A stretch of 61,141 bases of DNA from JBCDJI01 sp964351865 (GCA_964351865.1 CAYGPJ010000024.1:1-61141); one strand, 5' to 3'; shown: positions 34,019-43,610, numbered from the stretch's first letter. Numbers and translations are program-made. The notes: generated by a model not told the origin, from the sequence alone.

Positions 34019-35080
34019 TTACCGGGGTTGGCCGCCTGCTGCAATAGCGGCCGCCGCCACCCGATTCCCTGTCGGCGTTAGATGGCAGTGATCAAAAAAT
34101 AAACGATCTCCGGTATGCGCTCGGAATGCCGGCAATAAATCAATCACCGGTAGTTTATATTTTTCAGCCAGACGCCGGGCCTGCATTTGAGGATAAGTCA
34201 TCTTTTCGGTTAAAAAATCCGGCGACACCTGCAGTTCCACCGGGAAAATCACCACCATGAGTTCCACTCCGTGTTGCTTGCACTGCCCGGACATTTCACT
34301 TATTCGCTGTTCATATTCATCCCAACGTTCCGGATCCCAGGCACTACCCCATTCCAAACGAGCGGTTTGCAGCACTTGCTCCCATTGTTCGGGACTCTCT
34401 CGATAAAGCCCCTGATGGAAGTGTCTGACCCAGATGAAATTCTCAGGAACCTGATTAAAAACCACCCAGGCCGAACGAAATAACATACCAAAATGCGCGA
34501 TGGCATAAGAATGAAACCGGTAAGTCGGAACCAATTGACGCCGGCTGTAAGAACGCAAAAAAGGAGGCGTCGGATCTCGGATAAAGTCATTTAAAAAAAA
34601 GCACAGATAAACCCGTTTGATAGACTGCTGCGTGAGAATATCGTGCTCCAGTCGCTGCTGATAATGATACAGCGAGGTTCCCGATATACCGTAGTTTAAC
34701 ACGCGTTGACCGCCCGACTGACTCAGCAACGCATCCAATGCCTCTTCCTGCGTCACCCCTCCATTAAAAATGATCGAATCTCCCAACAAAACCGAGACGT
34801 CCCCACCGCTGGCATCGCCAGACCAGACGTCACCTCGGAAACCCTGTTGATTGATGTGTACTATATGACTCTCCCCGTCCCATCTCAAATGCCCAGCGCT
34901 GACACCCGCTGTATAGCGCACCACATCATCCTCATCCTGAAACGCATACGCATTAACCTTAAAAATGGGGAAAAGCGGATCATTCAGCCACACCGGCAAC
35001 CGGAACCACACTTCCAGAAATCCGAATGCCAGCACACATCCCATCAGAAAGGATAATAGATTTTTTTGATTGTTGCTCAT
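34019..35080 (-). CDS. Membrane-anchored SGNH hydrolase-like protein
   Basis: A 353-residue protein with one N-terminal membrane helix (about 7-26) and a periplasmic SGNH/GDSL-like domain: block I is VSVLLGDSIIFNGG, where the Ser of GDS is the nucleophile candidate; NYGISGTSLYHYQQRLEHD follows; and DHCHLTPTGNRVAAAAI supplies the C-terminal Asp-x-x-His pair. Proteins like this often transfer or remove acyl groups on surface polysaccharide. It is divergent from the sxtJ-like gene (89 bases apart), so the two glycan operons may share a control region. Confidence 0.75.
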   Translation of the reverse strand: MSNNQKNLLSFLMGCVLAFGFLEVWFRLPVWLNDPLFPIFKVNAYAFQDEDDVVRYTAGVSAGHLRWDGESHIVHINQQGFRGDVWSGDASGGDVSVLLGDSIIFNGGVTQEEALDALLSQSGGQRVLNYGISGTSLYHYQQRLEHDILTQQSIKRVYLCFFLNDFIRDPTPPFLRSYSRRQLVPTYRFHSYAIAHFGMLFRSAWVVFNQVPENFIWVRHFHQGLYRESPEQWEQVLQTARLEWGSAWDPERWDEYEQRISEMSGQCKQHGVELMVVIFPVELQVSPDFLTEKMTYPQMQARRLAEKYKLPVIDLLPAFRAHTGDRLFFDHCHLTPTGNRVAAAAIAAGGQPR

Positions 35081-35168
35081 TTTTACTTACTTAGCATCCG
35101 ATAGTGTAGTTTGTGGTCGGTGTCCAACGAAACACTGATTTACCCCCAACTGAAAGCCAAAACTCTTC

Positions 35169-35597
35169 ATGTCACGCCCACAACAGATCGCTCATGAGTC
35201 CCTGACCGCCGATACCATCGAAATCGGTTCGGATCGCAGTTTCGGCTTCGTCATGGCTGCCGTCGGCGGGATTCTCGCGCTGGCGTCCTGGTATAAGGAA
35301 ATCGCTACTCTGCCCGCCGTTTTGGCAGGTCTCGCTACGCTGTTGCTGCTTGTCGCATGGCTCACTCCGCAAATCCTGCACCCCGCCAACGTGCTGTGGA
35401 TGAAATTCGCCTATCTGCTGCACCGCATCATTTCCCCCCTCATTCTCGCTCTGCTCTTTTACGGAGCCTTCACCCCGACCGCGCTTTGGATCAAACTGTC
35501 CGGCAAAGACCCGCTGCGACTCAAACCTGATCCGGACGCCAATTCCTACTGGATCGACTGTTCACAGGAAACCTCCGACCTTAAAAAACAATTCTGA
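35169..35597 (+). CDS. SxtJ family membrane protein
   Basis: A 142-residue protein with an N-terminal soluble part (IEIGSDRSFGFVMAAVGGIL leads into the first helix), three hydrophobic segments (about 28-45, 50-70, 83-105) and a C-terminal stretch with DPLRLKPDPDANSYWIDC. This is the SxtJ pattern, a partner of carbamoyltransferases in saxitoxin-type and surface-glycan gene sets. It comes first in a run with DUF5989 and the carbamoyltransferase. Confidence 0.85.
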   Translation: MSRPQQIAHESLTADTIEIGSDRSFGFVMAAVGGILALASWYKEIATLPAVLAGLATLLLLVAWLTPQILHPANVLWMKFAYLLHRIISPLILALLFYGAFTPTALWIKLSGKDPLRLKPDPDANSYWIDCSQETSDLKKQF

Positions 35598-35607
35598 TAT
35601 CATCTGT

Positions 35608-35760
35608 ATGAAAGAATTTATCAAAGAATTTGCCGACTTCCTGCTGACCCGGAAAAAATTCTGGCTGCTGCCCATCATCATCGTCACGGTGCTGCTGGGG
35701 GGACTCCTGCTGCTAGCCAAAGGTTCTGCCCTCGCACCTTTCATCTACACCCTATTCTAG
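35608..35760 (+). CDS. DUF5989 family small membrane protein
   Basis: A 50-residue protein starting MKEFIKEFADFLLTRKKFWL, with one membrane helix and the end KGSALAPFIYTLF. This is the DUF5989 pattern, which regularly sits between SxtJ and a carbamoyltransferase. It begins 10 bases after the SxtJ stop. Its function is unknown; it is probably a small subunit or anchor. Confidence 0.85.
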   Translation: MKEFIKEFADFLLTRKKFWLLPIIIVTVLLGGLLLLAKGSALAPFIYTLF

Positions 35761-35786
35761 CAACCCCTCCCCCGCCCCGCCACTTC

Positions 35787-37661
35787 GTGAAGATCATCGG
35801 ACTCTCTGCTTACTACCACGATAGCGCCGCAGCGCTGGTTATTGACGGCAAGATCGTGGCTGCCGCGCAGGAAGAACGCTTTACCCGCATCAAGCACGAC
35901 CCCGCCTTTCCTGACCGCGCGCTCGCCTACTGCCTCGCGCAAGGCGGCCTCAAGCTCGACGACATCGACTACATTACCTTTTACGATAAGCCGTTTCTGA
36001 AATTCGAGCGCCTGCTCGAAACCTACGCCACACTCGCTCCCCGTGGCTACCACTCCTTCCGGCTGGCCATGCCGCTGTGGGTGAAAGAAAAACTCTTCCT
36101 CAAATCCGAACTACTGAAAAAGTTGGAGCCCTACGGCACCCGCTCACGCGAAGCACTGCGCGAACACCTGCTCTTTAATGAGCACCACCTGAGTCACGCC
36201 GCCAGCGCTTTCTACCCCAGCCCGTTTGACTCCGCCGCCATCCTCACCCTCGACGGCGTAGGCGAGTGGGCCACCTCCTCTATTTCTGTAGGTAATCGTC
36301 ATGCAGGTAAGATCGAAAAACTCCAGGAAATCCACTTCCCGCACTCGCTGGGCTTGCTCTATTCCGCCTTCACTTACTTCATCGGCTTCAAAGTCAATTC
36401 CGGCGAATACAAGCTGATGGGGCTCGCCCCCTACGGTGAAGCTCGTTACACCCGCGAGATCACGGAAAACCTGATCAACATCAAACCCGACGGCTCCTTC
36501 CGACTGAATCTCGATTACTTCAATTTTGCCACCGGCCTCACCATGACCAACCGCAAGTTCGCAGAACTCTTCCACCTGCCCGTGCGCACTCCTGAAACCC
36601 GACTCACCCAGCAACACATGGATCTGGCCGCGTCGGTGCAAGCCGTCACCGAAGACATCCTGCTCAAAACCGCGCGCTACATCCGCACCAGCACCGGTCA
36701 GAAAAACCTGTGCCTAGCCGGCGGCGTCGCACTCAATTGCGTCGCCAACGGCAAGCTGCTCCAATCCCAAATCTTCGACCATCTGTGGATTCAACCCGCC
36801 GCCGGCGATGCGGGTGGCGCCCTCGGGGCCGCCCTCACCACGCACTACCACTTTCAGCCGAAATCAGATTCAGAATCACCAGCCCCGGCGTTCTCCCCCA
36901 GCGGACAGGACCACATGTCCGGCTCCTATCTGGGTCCCGTCTTCAGCGACACCGAGATCCGCGATCGCCTGAAGGCTGCCGGTGCGGTGCTGAAAGAGCT
37001 GCCGACCGAAGAACTGCTGCAACACACCGCCACCCGCCTCGCCGCCGGCGACGCCATTGGCTGGTTTCAGGGGCGAATGGAATTCGGCCCGCGCGCGCTG
37101 GGCGGACGCTCTATCCTCGGCGATCCCCGTTCGCCCTCGATGCAATCCACGCTGAACCTGAAAATCAAGTTTCGGGAATCCTTCCGTCCCTTCGCCCCCT
37201 CGGTGCTGGCGGAACACGTGCACGAATATTTCGACGTGGCGCCGGGCACCGAAAGCCCCTACATGCTGCTGGTGGCCGGCATCACCACCGCCAAACGCCG
37301 CGACATGACTGAGGCAGAAGCAGCCCTCACCGGGATCGAAAAACTCAACATTCCCCGCTCCGATATCCCAGCCGTCACCCACGTCGACTACTCCGCCCGC
37401 ATTCAGACCGTGCATGAGAATACCAACCCGCTTTACCATCGTCTGTTGACCCTGTTCCACCAGCAAACCGGCACTCCCGTGCTGGTCAACACCAGCTTTA
37501 ACGTGCGGGGCGAGCCCATCGTCTGCACCCCCGAAGACGCGTTCCGTTGTTTCATGGGGACCCGCATGGACGGTCTCGCCATCGGTAATTTCTACCTCGA
37601 AAAATCGGAACAAGACCCCTCACTACAAACCAGCTACGAAGACCAGTTTGACCTCGATTAG
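35787..37661 (+). CDS. Carbamoyltransferase (NodU/TobZ/SxtI family)
   Basis: A 624-residue enzyme read from GTG. The N-terminal YrdC-distant/Kae1-like domain begins KIIGLSAYYHDSAAALVIDG, includes the metal-binding HHLSHAASAFYPSPFDSAAI and LTLDGVGEWAT, and NLCLAGGVALNCVANGKLL; the C-terminal domain has GWFQGRMEFGPRALGGRSIL and NTSFNVRGEPIVCTPEDAFR. It transfers a carbamoyl group to a hydroxyl of a sugar or other acceptor, using carbamoyl phosphate and ATP. With SxtJ, DUF5989 and glycosyltransferases around it, the acceptor is likely a surface glycan. Confidence 0.95.
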   Translation: MKIIGLSAYYHDSAAALVIDGKIVAAAQEERFTRIKHDPAFPDRALAYCLAQGGLKLDDIDYITFYDKPFLKFERLLETYATLAPRGYHSFRLAMPLWVKEKLFLKSELLKKLEPYGTRSREALREHLLFNEHHLSHAASAFYPSPFDSAAILTLDGVGEWATSSISVGNRHAGKIEKLQEIHFPHSLGLLYSAFTYFIGFKVNSGEYKLMGLAPYGEARYTREITENLINIKPDGSFRLNLDYFNFATGLTMTNRKFAELFHLPVRTPETRLTQQHMDLAASVQAVTEDILLKTARYIRTSTGQKNLCLAGGVALNCVANGKLLQSQIFDHLWIQPAAGDAGGALGAALTTHYHFQPKSDSESPAPAFSPSGQDHMSGSYLGPVFSDTEIRDRLKAAGAVLKELPTEELLQHTATRLAAGDAIGWFQGRMEFGPRALGGRSILGDPRSPSMQSTLNLKIKFRESFRPFAPSVLAEHVHEYFDVAPGTESPYMLLVAGITTAKRRDMTEAEAALTGIEKLNIPRSDIPAVTHVDYSARIQTVHENTNPLYHRLLTLFHQQTGTPVLVNTSFNVRGEPIVCTPEDAFRCFMGTRMDGLAIGNFYLEKSEQDPSLQTSYEDQFDLD

Positions 37662-37731
37662 GGTGTGGTTGAATGTTAATTGTTAGCGCATTTTCGAGTT
37701 AAGTTTTCACACGGGAACCTGCGGGAAATAG

Positions 37732-37793
37732 ATGTAGGGCGAGATTGCATCTCGCCGGGATGGAAATTGGCGAGATGCAATCTCGCCCTACAT
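37732..37793. repeat. Long perfect hairpin made of two GGCGAGATTGCATCTCGCC units
   Basis: Two 25-base arms (37732-37756 and 37769-37793) are exact reverse complements around a 12-base loop. Each arm contains a small hairpin of its own, GGCGAGA/TCTCGCC with a TTGCA loop. Variant single or double units lie at 41104, 43611 and 50819. It follows the carbamoyltransferase and could end its transcript. Confidence 0.75.
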
Positions 37794-37910
37794 GTTAAAA
37801 CATCATTCGGAAACGCTCTAAGTTGGACTTTGGGCGCTGGAAGCTCAGAGATCTCTCGCGAAGACTTTCGGAGTTGAGCTTTTTAGCCTGAGTAGGCAAC
37901 CTGTCCTTTC

Positions 37911-38408
37911 ATGAAACCCGCCGCAGCCAAGTCATTGCACCGCACGCGCCACGCATTGGCGGGGTTTCTGCTGTCATTGCTGGTGCTTGGCATTCTGGCA
38001 GCGCCGACCAAAAAACACGAAGTGTTTCCGTTCTTCTGCTGGTTCCTCTTCTCGCAGACCCCCGGTATCGAGGACAACTACGAACTCATCATCATCGCCC
38101 ACAATGGTCAAACTCTCGATCACCCGCAATCCTTCATGACCTCTCCGCTGGTCGATGGCAAAGGCCAGGAATCCAGCACCAACGCCCACCGCATCATCGA
38201 AGCCCTCGGCAAAGCCATCATCGCCAACGATCAGGCCGCAATCACAACCCAACGCGCCATGATCGAAGGCAACTACTTCAACCAACCGGTCTCCTATCAG
38301 ATCAAAAAGAAAATTTACGATCCCATCCAATACCGCCGCACCGGAAAAGCGGAGGAATCCGTCATCGCCACCTTCCACCCGGAGCGATCAGCTAAGACCG
38401 TTTACTGA
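37911..38408 (+). CDS. Protein of unknown function with one N-terminal membrane segment
   Basis: A 165-residue protein with a membrane anchor or uncleaved signal at about 14-32 (LAGFLLSLLVLGILAAP), then a soluble domain (KKHEVFPFFCWFLFSQTPGI, with mixed alpha/beta content). It ends 11 bases before the HTTM-like gene, so the two are probably cotranscribed and may work together. No family is recognised. Confidence 0.55.
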   Translation: MKPAAAKSLHRTRHALAGFLLSLLVLGILAAPTKKHEVFPFFCWFLFSQTPGIEDNYELIIIAHNGQTLDHPQSFMTSPLVDGKGQESSTNAHRIIEALGKAIIANDQAAITTQRAMIEGNYFNQPVSYQIKKKIYDPIQYRRTGKAEESVIATFHPERSAKTVY

Positions 38409-38419
38409 ACTTACTGACC

Positions 38420-39394
38420 ATGTTTGCCACGCCTCTCCACCAACTCTCCCGCCTCTATCGCTGGCTGGGCCAACCGGGTCCCCGCCTCCCTGACTGGTCG
38501 GAGCTCACCCGCCAGAACGCCCGCTGCCAGATGCTGGTGCGTGCCTTCTACGCCTTCCTCACCTTTAAGATCATGTTCGAGCAGGACGTCTGGCCGTCCT
38601 TGCTGGCGCGCGACTCGATGGAGCCGCTCTGGCCGGTCTTTTGGCTGGGATCCGGCACCCCATCGGATCTGCACGTTAATATAATCCTCTATCTGAATCT
38701 CGCAGCCGTGCTACTGGTGCTGATGCTGCCGCAGTTCCGCGCCCTGCGCATCTTCTGCTTTCTCGCCTTCCTGCAATACGTCGCTTTCCGCAACTCCTTC
38801 GGCAAGATCAACCACTGGGGCCACCTGCTATTGTTTACCTCCTTCCTGTTTATCTTTCTACCCGCCGGCTGGCACCAACTCAATCCACGCCGCACCGCCA
38901 AAGCGGCCACCACGATGATTATCGGCGCCTGCACCGCCGTCATTCTGACCACCTACACCATGTCCGGATTGGGGAAAATTATCGTCGGCATCATGCAAGC
39001 CGCCCAAGGGCAACCCGGCAGCTTCAGCCCGGATTCTCTCGCCCGTCACATCGCCGATCGCATGCTGGAAACCGGACAGGACAGCGCCTTCGGCGATATC
39101 ATCGTCAATATGCCGTTACTGGGCTGGCCGATGATGCTGGCCACCATCTACTTCCAATTGGTCTCCGTCTTTGTGATTTTTCGCCCGGAGCTGCACCGCT
39201 TCTGGGGCGCGGTGCACCTGCTCTTCCACGCCGGTGTTTATCTCACCATGACCATCAGCTTCAACAACAGCGTGTTCATGCTGGCCCTCTTCCTGTTAGC
39301 CAGCCCCTTCGCGCCCGACCAGGTTCCGCTAAAAACCATCCTCACCCGCCTGCCCTTGATCGGTCGCCTCTTTGCCAGATTCATTAAAACGTAA
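38420..39394 (+). CDS. HTTM-like multi-pass membrane protein
   Basis: A 324-residue protein with about seven membrane helices. Features recalling the HTTM (vitamin-K-dependent-carboxylase-like) group are the first helix region LVRAFYAFLTFKIMFEQDVW, FGKINHWGHLLLFTSFLFIF, and the late HLLFHAGVYLTMTISF helix. The role in bacteria is largely unknown. It lies between the carbamoyltransferase and a glycosyltransferase on the same strand. Confidence 0.6.
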   Translation: MFATPLHQLSRLYRWLGQPGPRLPDWSELTRQNARCQMLVRAFYAFLTFKIMFEQDVWPSLLARDSMEPLWPVFWLGSGTPSDLHVNIILYLNLAAVLLVLMLPQFRALRIFCFLAFLQYVAFRNSFGKINHWGHLLLFTSFLFIFLPAGWHQLNPRRTAKAATTMIIGACTAVILTTYTMSGLGKIIVGIMQAAQGQPGSFSPDSLARHIADRMLETGQDSAFGDIIVNMPLLGWPMMLATIYFQLVSVFVIFRPELHRFWGAVHLLFHAGVYLTMTISFNNSVFMLALFLLASPFAPDQVPLKTILTRLPLIGRLFARFIKT

Positions 39395-39580
39395 ATCCAG
39401 ATTTCAACTTTCTTCCCGGTTCTAGGACGACTTTCTTACGGCGGTAGCCGGATGAAGTGGTCAGTTCTGACCTCCGACTTCAGCTTTCAAGTTTCAGCCT
39501 TGCTCCGTTCTCAAGTTTTCCAGACCATTTACAATTTGAAGTTCCACATCTACAGTCTTCTTTCTACCTTTTACCTTTAA

Positions 39581-40714
39581 ATGAAAACCATCTTCCTCAC
39601 TCACGAGTTCTTCCCGTTCCGCGGTGGCGTCGCCACCTACGTGCAGGAACTGGCCGATGCCATGCATCGCATCGGCGAAGAGGTGGAAGTGTGGACCAAC
39701 GGCTCGCCGCTGGCCGGATCAGATTTTAACGCTCCCTACTCCATCCGCTACGTCGGTGGGCAAGCCAGCTTGCGACTGCTCAGTCGAGTCGCCTTTGCCC
39801 TGAACCTCTTCAAGAAACGCCACATGCTGGATGAAGCCATCCCCGTCTACAGCAGCTACGGCGCACTCTTCTGCGGCATGCTGCTAAGCGGACTCGGATT
39901 CACCACTCCCCAAAAATACGGCATCATCCTGCACGGCTCGGAAATCCTCAAACTCGAACGCGGCTGCTTGTTAAAATTTTTCTGTAAGCGCTTTTTCCGC
40001 AAAGCGGCCTTCGTCGGCACCACCTCTCACCATATTCTACAGCGACTTCAGTCCAGCTGCCTGGGTGATGGCCTGAAAAACACCGCCGTCTTCACCTGCG
40101 CTCCTCCAGCGAAACTCGTCCGACAATGTCGCGAGCAGGAACTGCACGTGCATCGGGAGGGTCCGGTCAAGATCCTTACGCTGGCCCGCATCCATCCGCG
40201 CAAAGGTCACATCGAAACCGCGCGGGCTTTAGGCCAATTACCACCGGAAGTGCGTAAGCAGGTCACCTGGGTCATCGCCGGCACCGGCTGCCAGAACTAC
40301 CTGGCGGAAGTCCTCAAGGTTTGTCACGAGATGGTGGTCAAGTTCCATCTGGTGGGAGAAGTCAGCGATGATGAGCTCGGTTGGATTTATAACGACTCCG
40401 ACATTTACATCATGAGCAGCCGCTCGCTGCCGCGCAGTATTGAAGGATTTGGTATTACCTATCTGGAAGCCGGACTCTACGGCGTGCCCGTCATCGGCTA
40501 CCGCACCGGCGGCGTGCAGGAAGCTGTCATCAACGGTCAGACCGGCTTTCTGGTCAAAGAAGGCGACATCGACGCGCTCTCCGCGGCACTACAGGAACTG
40601 ATTCAGGATCACCATAAACGCAGCACCTTCGGCGCGGCCGGTCGCGAACACGCTCTCACTTTTCAATGGGACAACACCGCCCGCACCCTGTGTGAGACGG
40701 CTAATAAACACTAG
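39581..40714 (+). CDS. GT4-type glycosyltransferase
   Basis: A 377-residue GT-B enzyme. The N-terminus has FLTHEFFPFRGGVATYVQEL (family G-G-V motif for the donor/acceptor site), and the C-terminal half has ILTLARIHPRKGHIETARAL and EGFGITYLEAGLYGVPVIGY, the E-x7-E-like signature region. The pre-gene stretch 39395-39580 carries short repeats of the GACCTCCGACTTCAG kind but no clear promoter. Confidence 0.92.
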   Translation: MKTIFLTHEFFPFRGGVATYVQELADAMHRIGEEVEVWTNGSPLAGSDFNAPYSIRYVGGQASLRLLSRVAFALNLFKKRHMLDEAIPVYSSYGALFCGMLLSGLGFTTPQKYGIILHGSEILKLERGCLLKFFCKRFFRKAAFVGTTSHHILQRLQSSCLGDGLKNTAVFTCAPPAKLVRQCREQELHVHREGPVKILTLARIHPRKGHIETARALGQLPPEVRKQVTWVIAGTGCQNYLAEVLKVCHEMVVKFHLVGEVSDDELGWIYNDSDIYIMSSRSLPRSIEGFGITYLEAGLYGVPVIGYRTGGVQEAVINGQTGFLVKEGDIDALSAALQELIQDHHKRSTFGAAGREHALTFQWDNTARTLCETANKH

Positions 40715-40750
40715 AAGTTCGTTGCGCATAGGATGACGGGTATGGCAGTG

Positions 40751-40956
40751 TCCCGCGGACGCGCATATACATCAACATAAGGAATATGGTAAAGGTAGGG
40801 CTCCCGACCACGCAGGGTGTCGGGACCAAACCGCTTTCCCGTAGTGACCACCCAGCGCTTTGAGGACAAAGCGCACTACCTCAGCTCTCTGTTGAAATAC
40901 GACCTCTAAATATCGTTTTATACCTCTTATGTTGATGTGTATGCGCGGACGCGGGA
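40751..40956. mobile_element. MITE-like element with internal hairpins
   Basis: Terminal inverted repeats of 31 bases (40751-40781 and 40926-40956) agree at 28 positions, sharing ACATCAACATAAG at the inner side. Inside are hairpins such as GGTAGGGCTCCCGAC...GTCGGGACC and AGCGCTTTG/CAAAGCGC. A further small hairpin with AAGCGGTTTG/CAAACCGC follows at about 41011-41030. No coding capacity. It occupies the gap after the glycosyltransferase; no gene was seen in 40715-41287. Confidence 0.6.
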
Positions 40957-41103
40957 TCTCAAGGCGCTGGTTCCCGTTTCGGGTTCTATATCTTATTTGG
41001 CATCGTATCCCCAAGCGGTTTGAGACAAACCGCCCTACCCGTTTTTAGACGTGCAACGCACTACTAGAAGTTCAACCAACATCGTATAACGGTCGTTTGA
41101 AGA

Positions 41104-41127
41104 TGTAGGTCGAGATTGTATCTCGAC
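41104..41127. repeat. GTCGAGATTGTATCTCGAC hairpin unit
   Basis: A single hairpin unit with GTCGAGA/TCTCGAC arms and a TTGTA loop, preceded by TGTAG. It is a variant of the unit at 37732-37793. After it, bases 41160-41220 hold a tract of CTCTGACCTCTGACCTC-type short repeats. Confidence 0.65.
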
Positions 41128-41287
41128 AGTTCCTGAGGCGACAGCCGGATGAAGTGGTCCGTCCCCATCTCCAGCCTCTGACCTCTGACCTCAGACCTCT
41201 GATTTCCGACTTCTGACACCTCCCCCCCGTGCAGCTCTTATCAGAAGGCTCGCTTACATCCTTCCGCTCTGATACACTCATAAGTTC

Positions 41288-41737
41288 ATGGCTGAATGGT
41301 ACACCCCCATCCCGATCTTTGCCGGCATGTCGCCTGCCGCGCTGGAGCTGCTTTCTGATTCGGCGACCATTCATAATATCCCAACACACCACGTTGTCTT
41401 TTCGGAAGGCGAACCCGGACGCTCATTTTTCCTGATCGAAAGCGGGGAAGTGGAAGTCTATCAAACCGACAGCGATGGCACCGAAAAACCGCTGGCACGC
41501 TTACCCCAAGGCCACTTTTTTGGAGAGATGGCAATTCTCGAATGCACCCCGCGCTCGGCTAGTATCCGCAGCACGCAACCCGCCCTGCTGCACGAAATCA
41601 CTAACAGCCATATGCATCAGCTCTACAAATCCATGCCGGAGCAATATTCCATCCTGCTCCTGAACATCGCCCGTGACCTCGCGCGCCGGTTACACAAAAT
41701 GGATGATCAGTTCATTTATCATAAAGCGCATTCATAA
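41288..41737 (+). CDS. Cyclic-nucleotide-binding domain protein without DNA-binding domain
   Basis: A 149-residue single-domain protein. The beta-roll contains FSEGEPGRSFFLIESGEVEV, and the phosphate-binding cassette is near GHFFGEMAILECTPRSAS (E and R positions present). It lacks the helix-turn-helix of Crp/Fnr regulators, so it is probably a sensor or binding module acting on another protein. It is followed on the same strand, after 114 bases, by the Na/Pi cotransporter. Confidence 0.85.
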   Translation: MAEWYTPIPIFAGMSPAALELLSDSATIHNIPTHHVVFSEGEPGRSFFLIESGEVEVYQTDSDGTEKPLARLPQGHFFGEMAILECTPRSASIRSTQPALLHEITNSHMHQLYKSMPEQYSILLLNIARDLARRLHKMDDQFIYHKAHS

Positions 41738-41851
41738 ACTGATCCGTATTTTGATTCACCTGCCACCTCCAGAAGTAGCTGGTGGAATTTTCTATTTTGA
41801 ATAAACTGATAGCCTGATAGCTCGCTTGTCTTTGCACCTGAATCATTCCTT

Positions 41852-43597
41852 ATGCCGAATACCGATCCACTGAATCTGGTTACCATCCTGACCACGCTGG
41901 CGGGCGGACTGGCCCTCTTTCTGTTCGGCATGCAGCAGATGACCGATGCGCTGAAAGCCGTCGGCGGCACCGGCATGAAAAAATTGCTGGCCAGCCTCAC
42001 TCGCAACCGCTTCACCGCCGCCTTCGCCGGCACGGTGATTACTGCGATCATTCAATCCTCTTCCGTCACTACCGTGCTGGTGGTTGGCTTTATCTCGGCC
42101 GGGCTGCTGAACTTCACTAATTCCGTCGGCGTCATCATCGGTGCCAACATCGGTGCCAACATCGGCACCACCATCACAGCGCAGATCATCGCCTTTAAAG
42201 TCACTCAATACAGCCTGCTCATCGTTGCCGCCGGATTCCTGCTCAATCTCATCGGAAAACCGAAGTCGGTAAAACATTACGGTTTGGTGTTGATCGGGCT
42301 GGGCCTGATTTTTCTGGGCATGAACACCATGAGCGAAGCCACGCGCCCCTTGCGCGACTACGCACCTTTCATCGAGCTGATGCAGACGCTGCGGCATCCG
42401 CTGGCTGGTATAGCGGTGGCGGCCGGATTCACCGCGTTAGTACAAAGTTCATCCGCTACCACCGGCATCGTCATCGTGCTGGCCACTCAGGGATTCATTT
42501 CGCTGGATGCCGGGATTGCTCTGATCTTCGGAGCAAATATCGGCACCTGCGTCACGGCATTCATCTCCGCTATTGGAAAACCCCGTGACGCGCTGAAAGC
42601 CGCGGTGGTTCACGTATTGTTTAATGTCGCCGGTGTGACTCTCTGGTTTGCCTTCATTCCGGAACTGGCGGAACTGGCGCGACAGCTTTCTCCGTCCAGC
42701 TTAAGCCCTGCCACCGAAGCTGCGCGACGCGCGGCAGAGACTCCGAGGCAGATCGCCAATGCTCATACCGTTTTCAATCTGCTCAATGCAGTGATCTTTA
42801 TCGGCTTCACCCGTCAACTCGCCTGGCTGGCGGAGAAGCTCGTTCCCCAGCGCAAGCGCAAGACTCACCTCCCAACCGAAGCCACGCCACAATTCATTAA
42901 GGCCTACTTCCTCGAACACCCGGCTCAGGCGGTGGATCAGGCCTGGCTGGAAACCGCACGGATGGCCGGACAGGTCAATCGCATGGTGACTCGGGGACTG
43001 AATACTTTTCTACATAACGATCACGAGCAACTCCACCGACTTCGTGAAGCGGATAACCACATCGACTATCTCCACGGAGAGATCATCCGTTATCTCGGCG
43101 AAGTGACTCGAAAATCTGTCGATACTCCCACCAGTCAACGTATTTACGATTGCCAATCCAGCGCCAACTACTGGGAAAATCTGGCTGACATTATCGAAAC
43201 CGAATTCGTAGCGAATACCCTGACAATCCAGCAGGAGGACTTAACCATCAGTCCTGAAACCGTCCGACGGCTGGAACCGATTGTTGAGCAACTCCAAAAA
43301 GATAGCGACGTGGTTCTTCATGCTTTTGAAGGGAAATCGCCTCTGACGATTGATGACCTGGATGCCTCCAAAAAAGAGTTTATCCGACTGACTGGCAATG
43401 CACGCCAACACCTTTCCGAGCGACTCATTGCGGACGCTCCCTCCCGACTTGAACATTACCCTCTGGAAATGAACGTGCTCGAGCATCTCACCCGTATCCA
43501 CAACCTCTATCGCCGTATCGGTAAGATCTGCGCAAAGTCAACTGCACCGGCAAGTGATTCAATCAGCAAAGATAAAATCAAGCGTGAGACAAACTGA
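41852..43597 (+). CDS. Na/Pi cotransporter family protein with PhoU-like tail
   Basis: A 581-residue protein. Two inverted Na/Pi repeats each carry the QSSS-type signature: AIIQSSSVTTVLVVGFISAG near 70 and ALVQSSSATTGIVIVLATQG near 200, with GANIGANIGTTITA and GANIGTCVTAF after them. The C-terminal 200 or so residues form a helical PhoU-like domain. It probably imports phosphate with sodium or exports it in a regulated way. Confidence 0.93.
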   Translation: MPNTDPLNLVTILTTLAGGLALFLFGMQQMTDALKAVGGTGMKKLLASLTRNRFTAAFAGTVITAIIQSSSVTTVLVVGFISAGLLNFTNSVGVIIGANIGANIGTTITAQIIAFKVTQYSLLIVAAGFLLNLIGKPKSVKHYGLVLIGLGLIFLGMNTMSEATRPLRDYAPFIELMQTLRHPLAGIAVAAGFTALVQSSSATTGIVIVLATQGFISLDAGIALIFGANIGTCVTAFISAIGKPRDALKAAVVHVLFNVAGVTLWFAFIPELAELARQLSPSSLSPATEAARRAAETPRQIANAHTVFNLLNAVIFIGFTRQLAWLAEKLVPQRKRKTHLPTEATPQFIKAYFLEHPAQAVDQAWLETARMAGQVNRMVTRGLNTFLHNDHEQLHRLREADNHIDYLHGEIIRYLGEVTRKSVDTPTSQRIYDCQSSANYWENLADIIETEFVANTLTIQQEDLTISPETVRRLEPIVEQLQKDSDVVLHAFEGKSPLTIDDLDASKKEFIRLTGNARQHLSERLIADAPSRLEHYPLEMNVLEHLTRIHNLYRRIGKICAKSTAPASDSISKDKIKRETN

Positions 43598-43610
43598 TGA
43601 TGCTTTAAAA

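Noticed and set aside
36876..37613. 245-residue open frame opposite the carbamoyltransferase
   Set aside because: Glycine/His-rich antisense frame; the sense strand carries clear family motifs along the same bases.
41160..41220. Possible regulatory tract before the cyclic-nucleotide-binding gene
   Set aside because: The CTCTGACCTC repeats recur in unrelated places and inside polA, so they are dispersed repeats rather than a specific operator.
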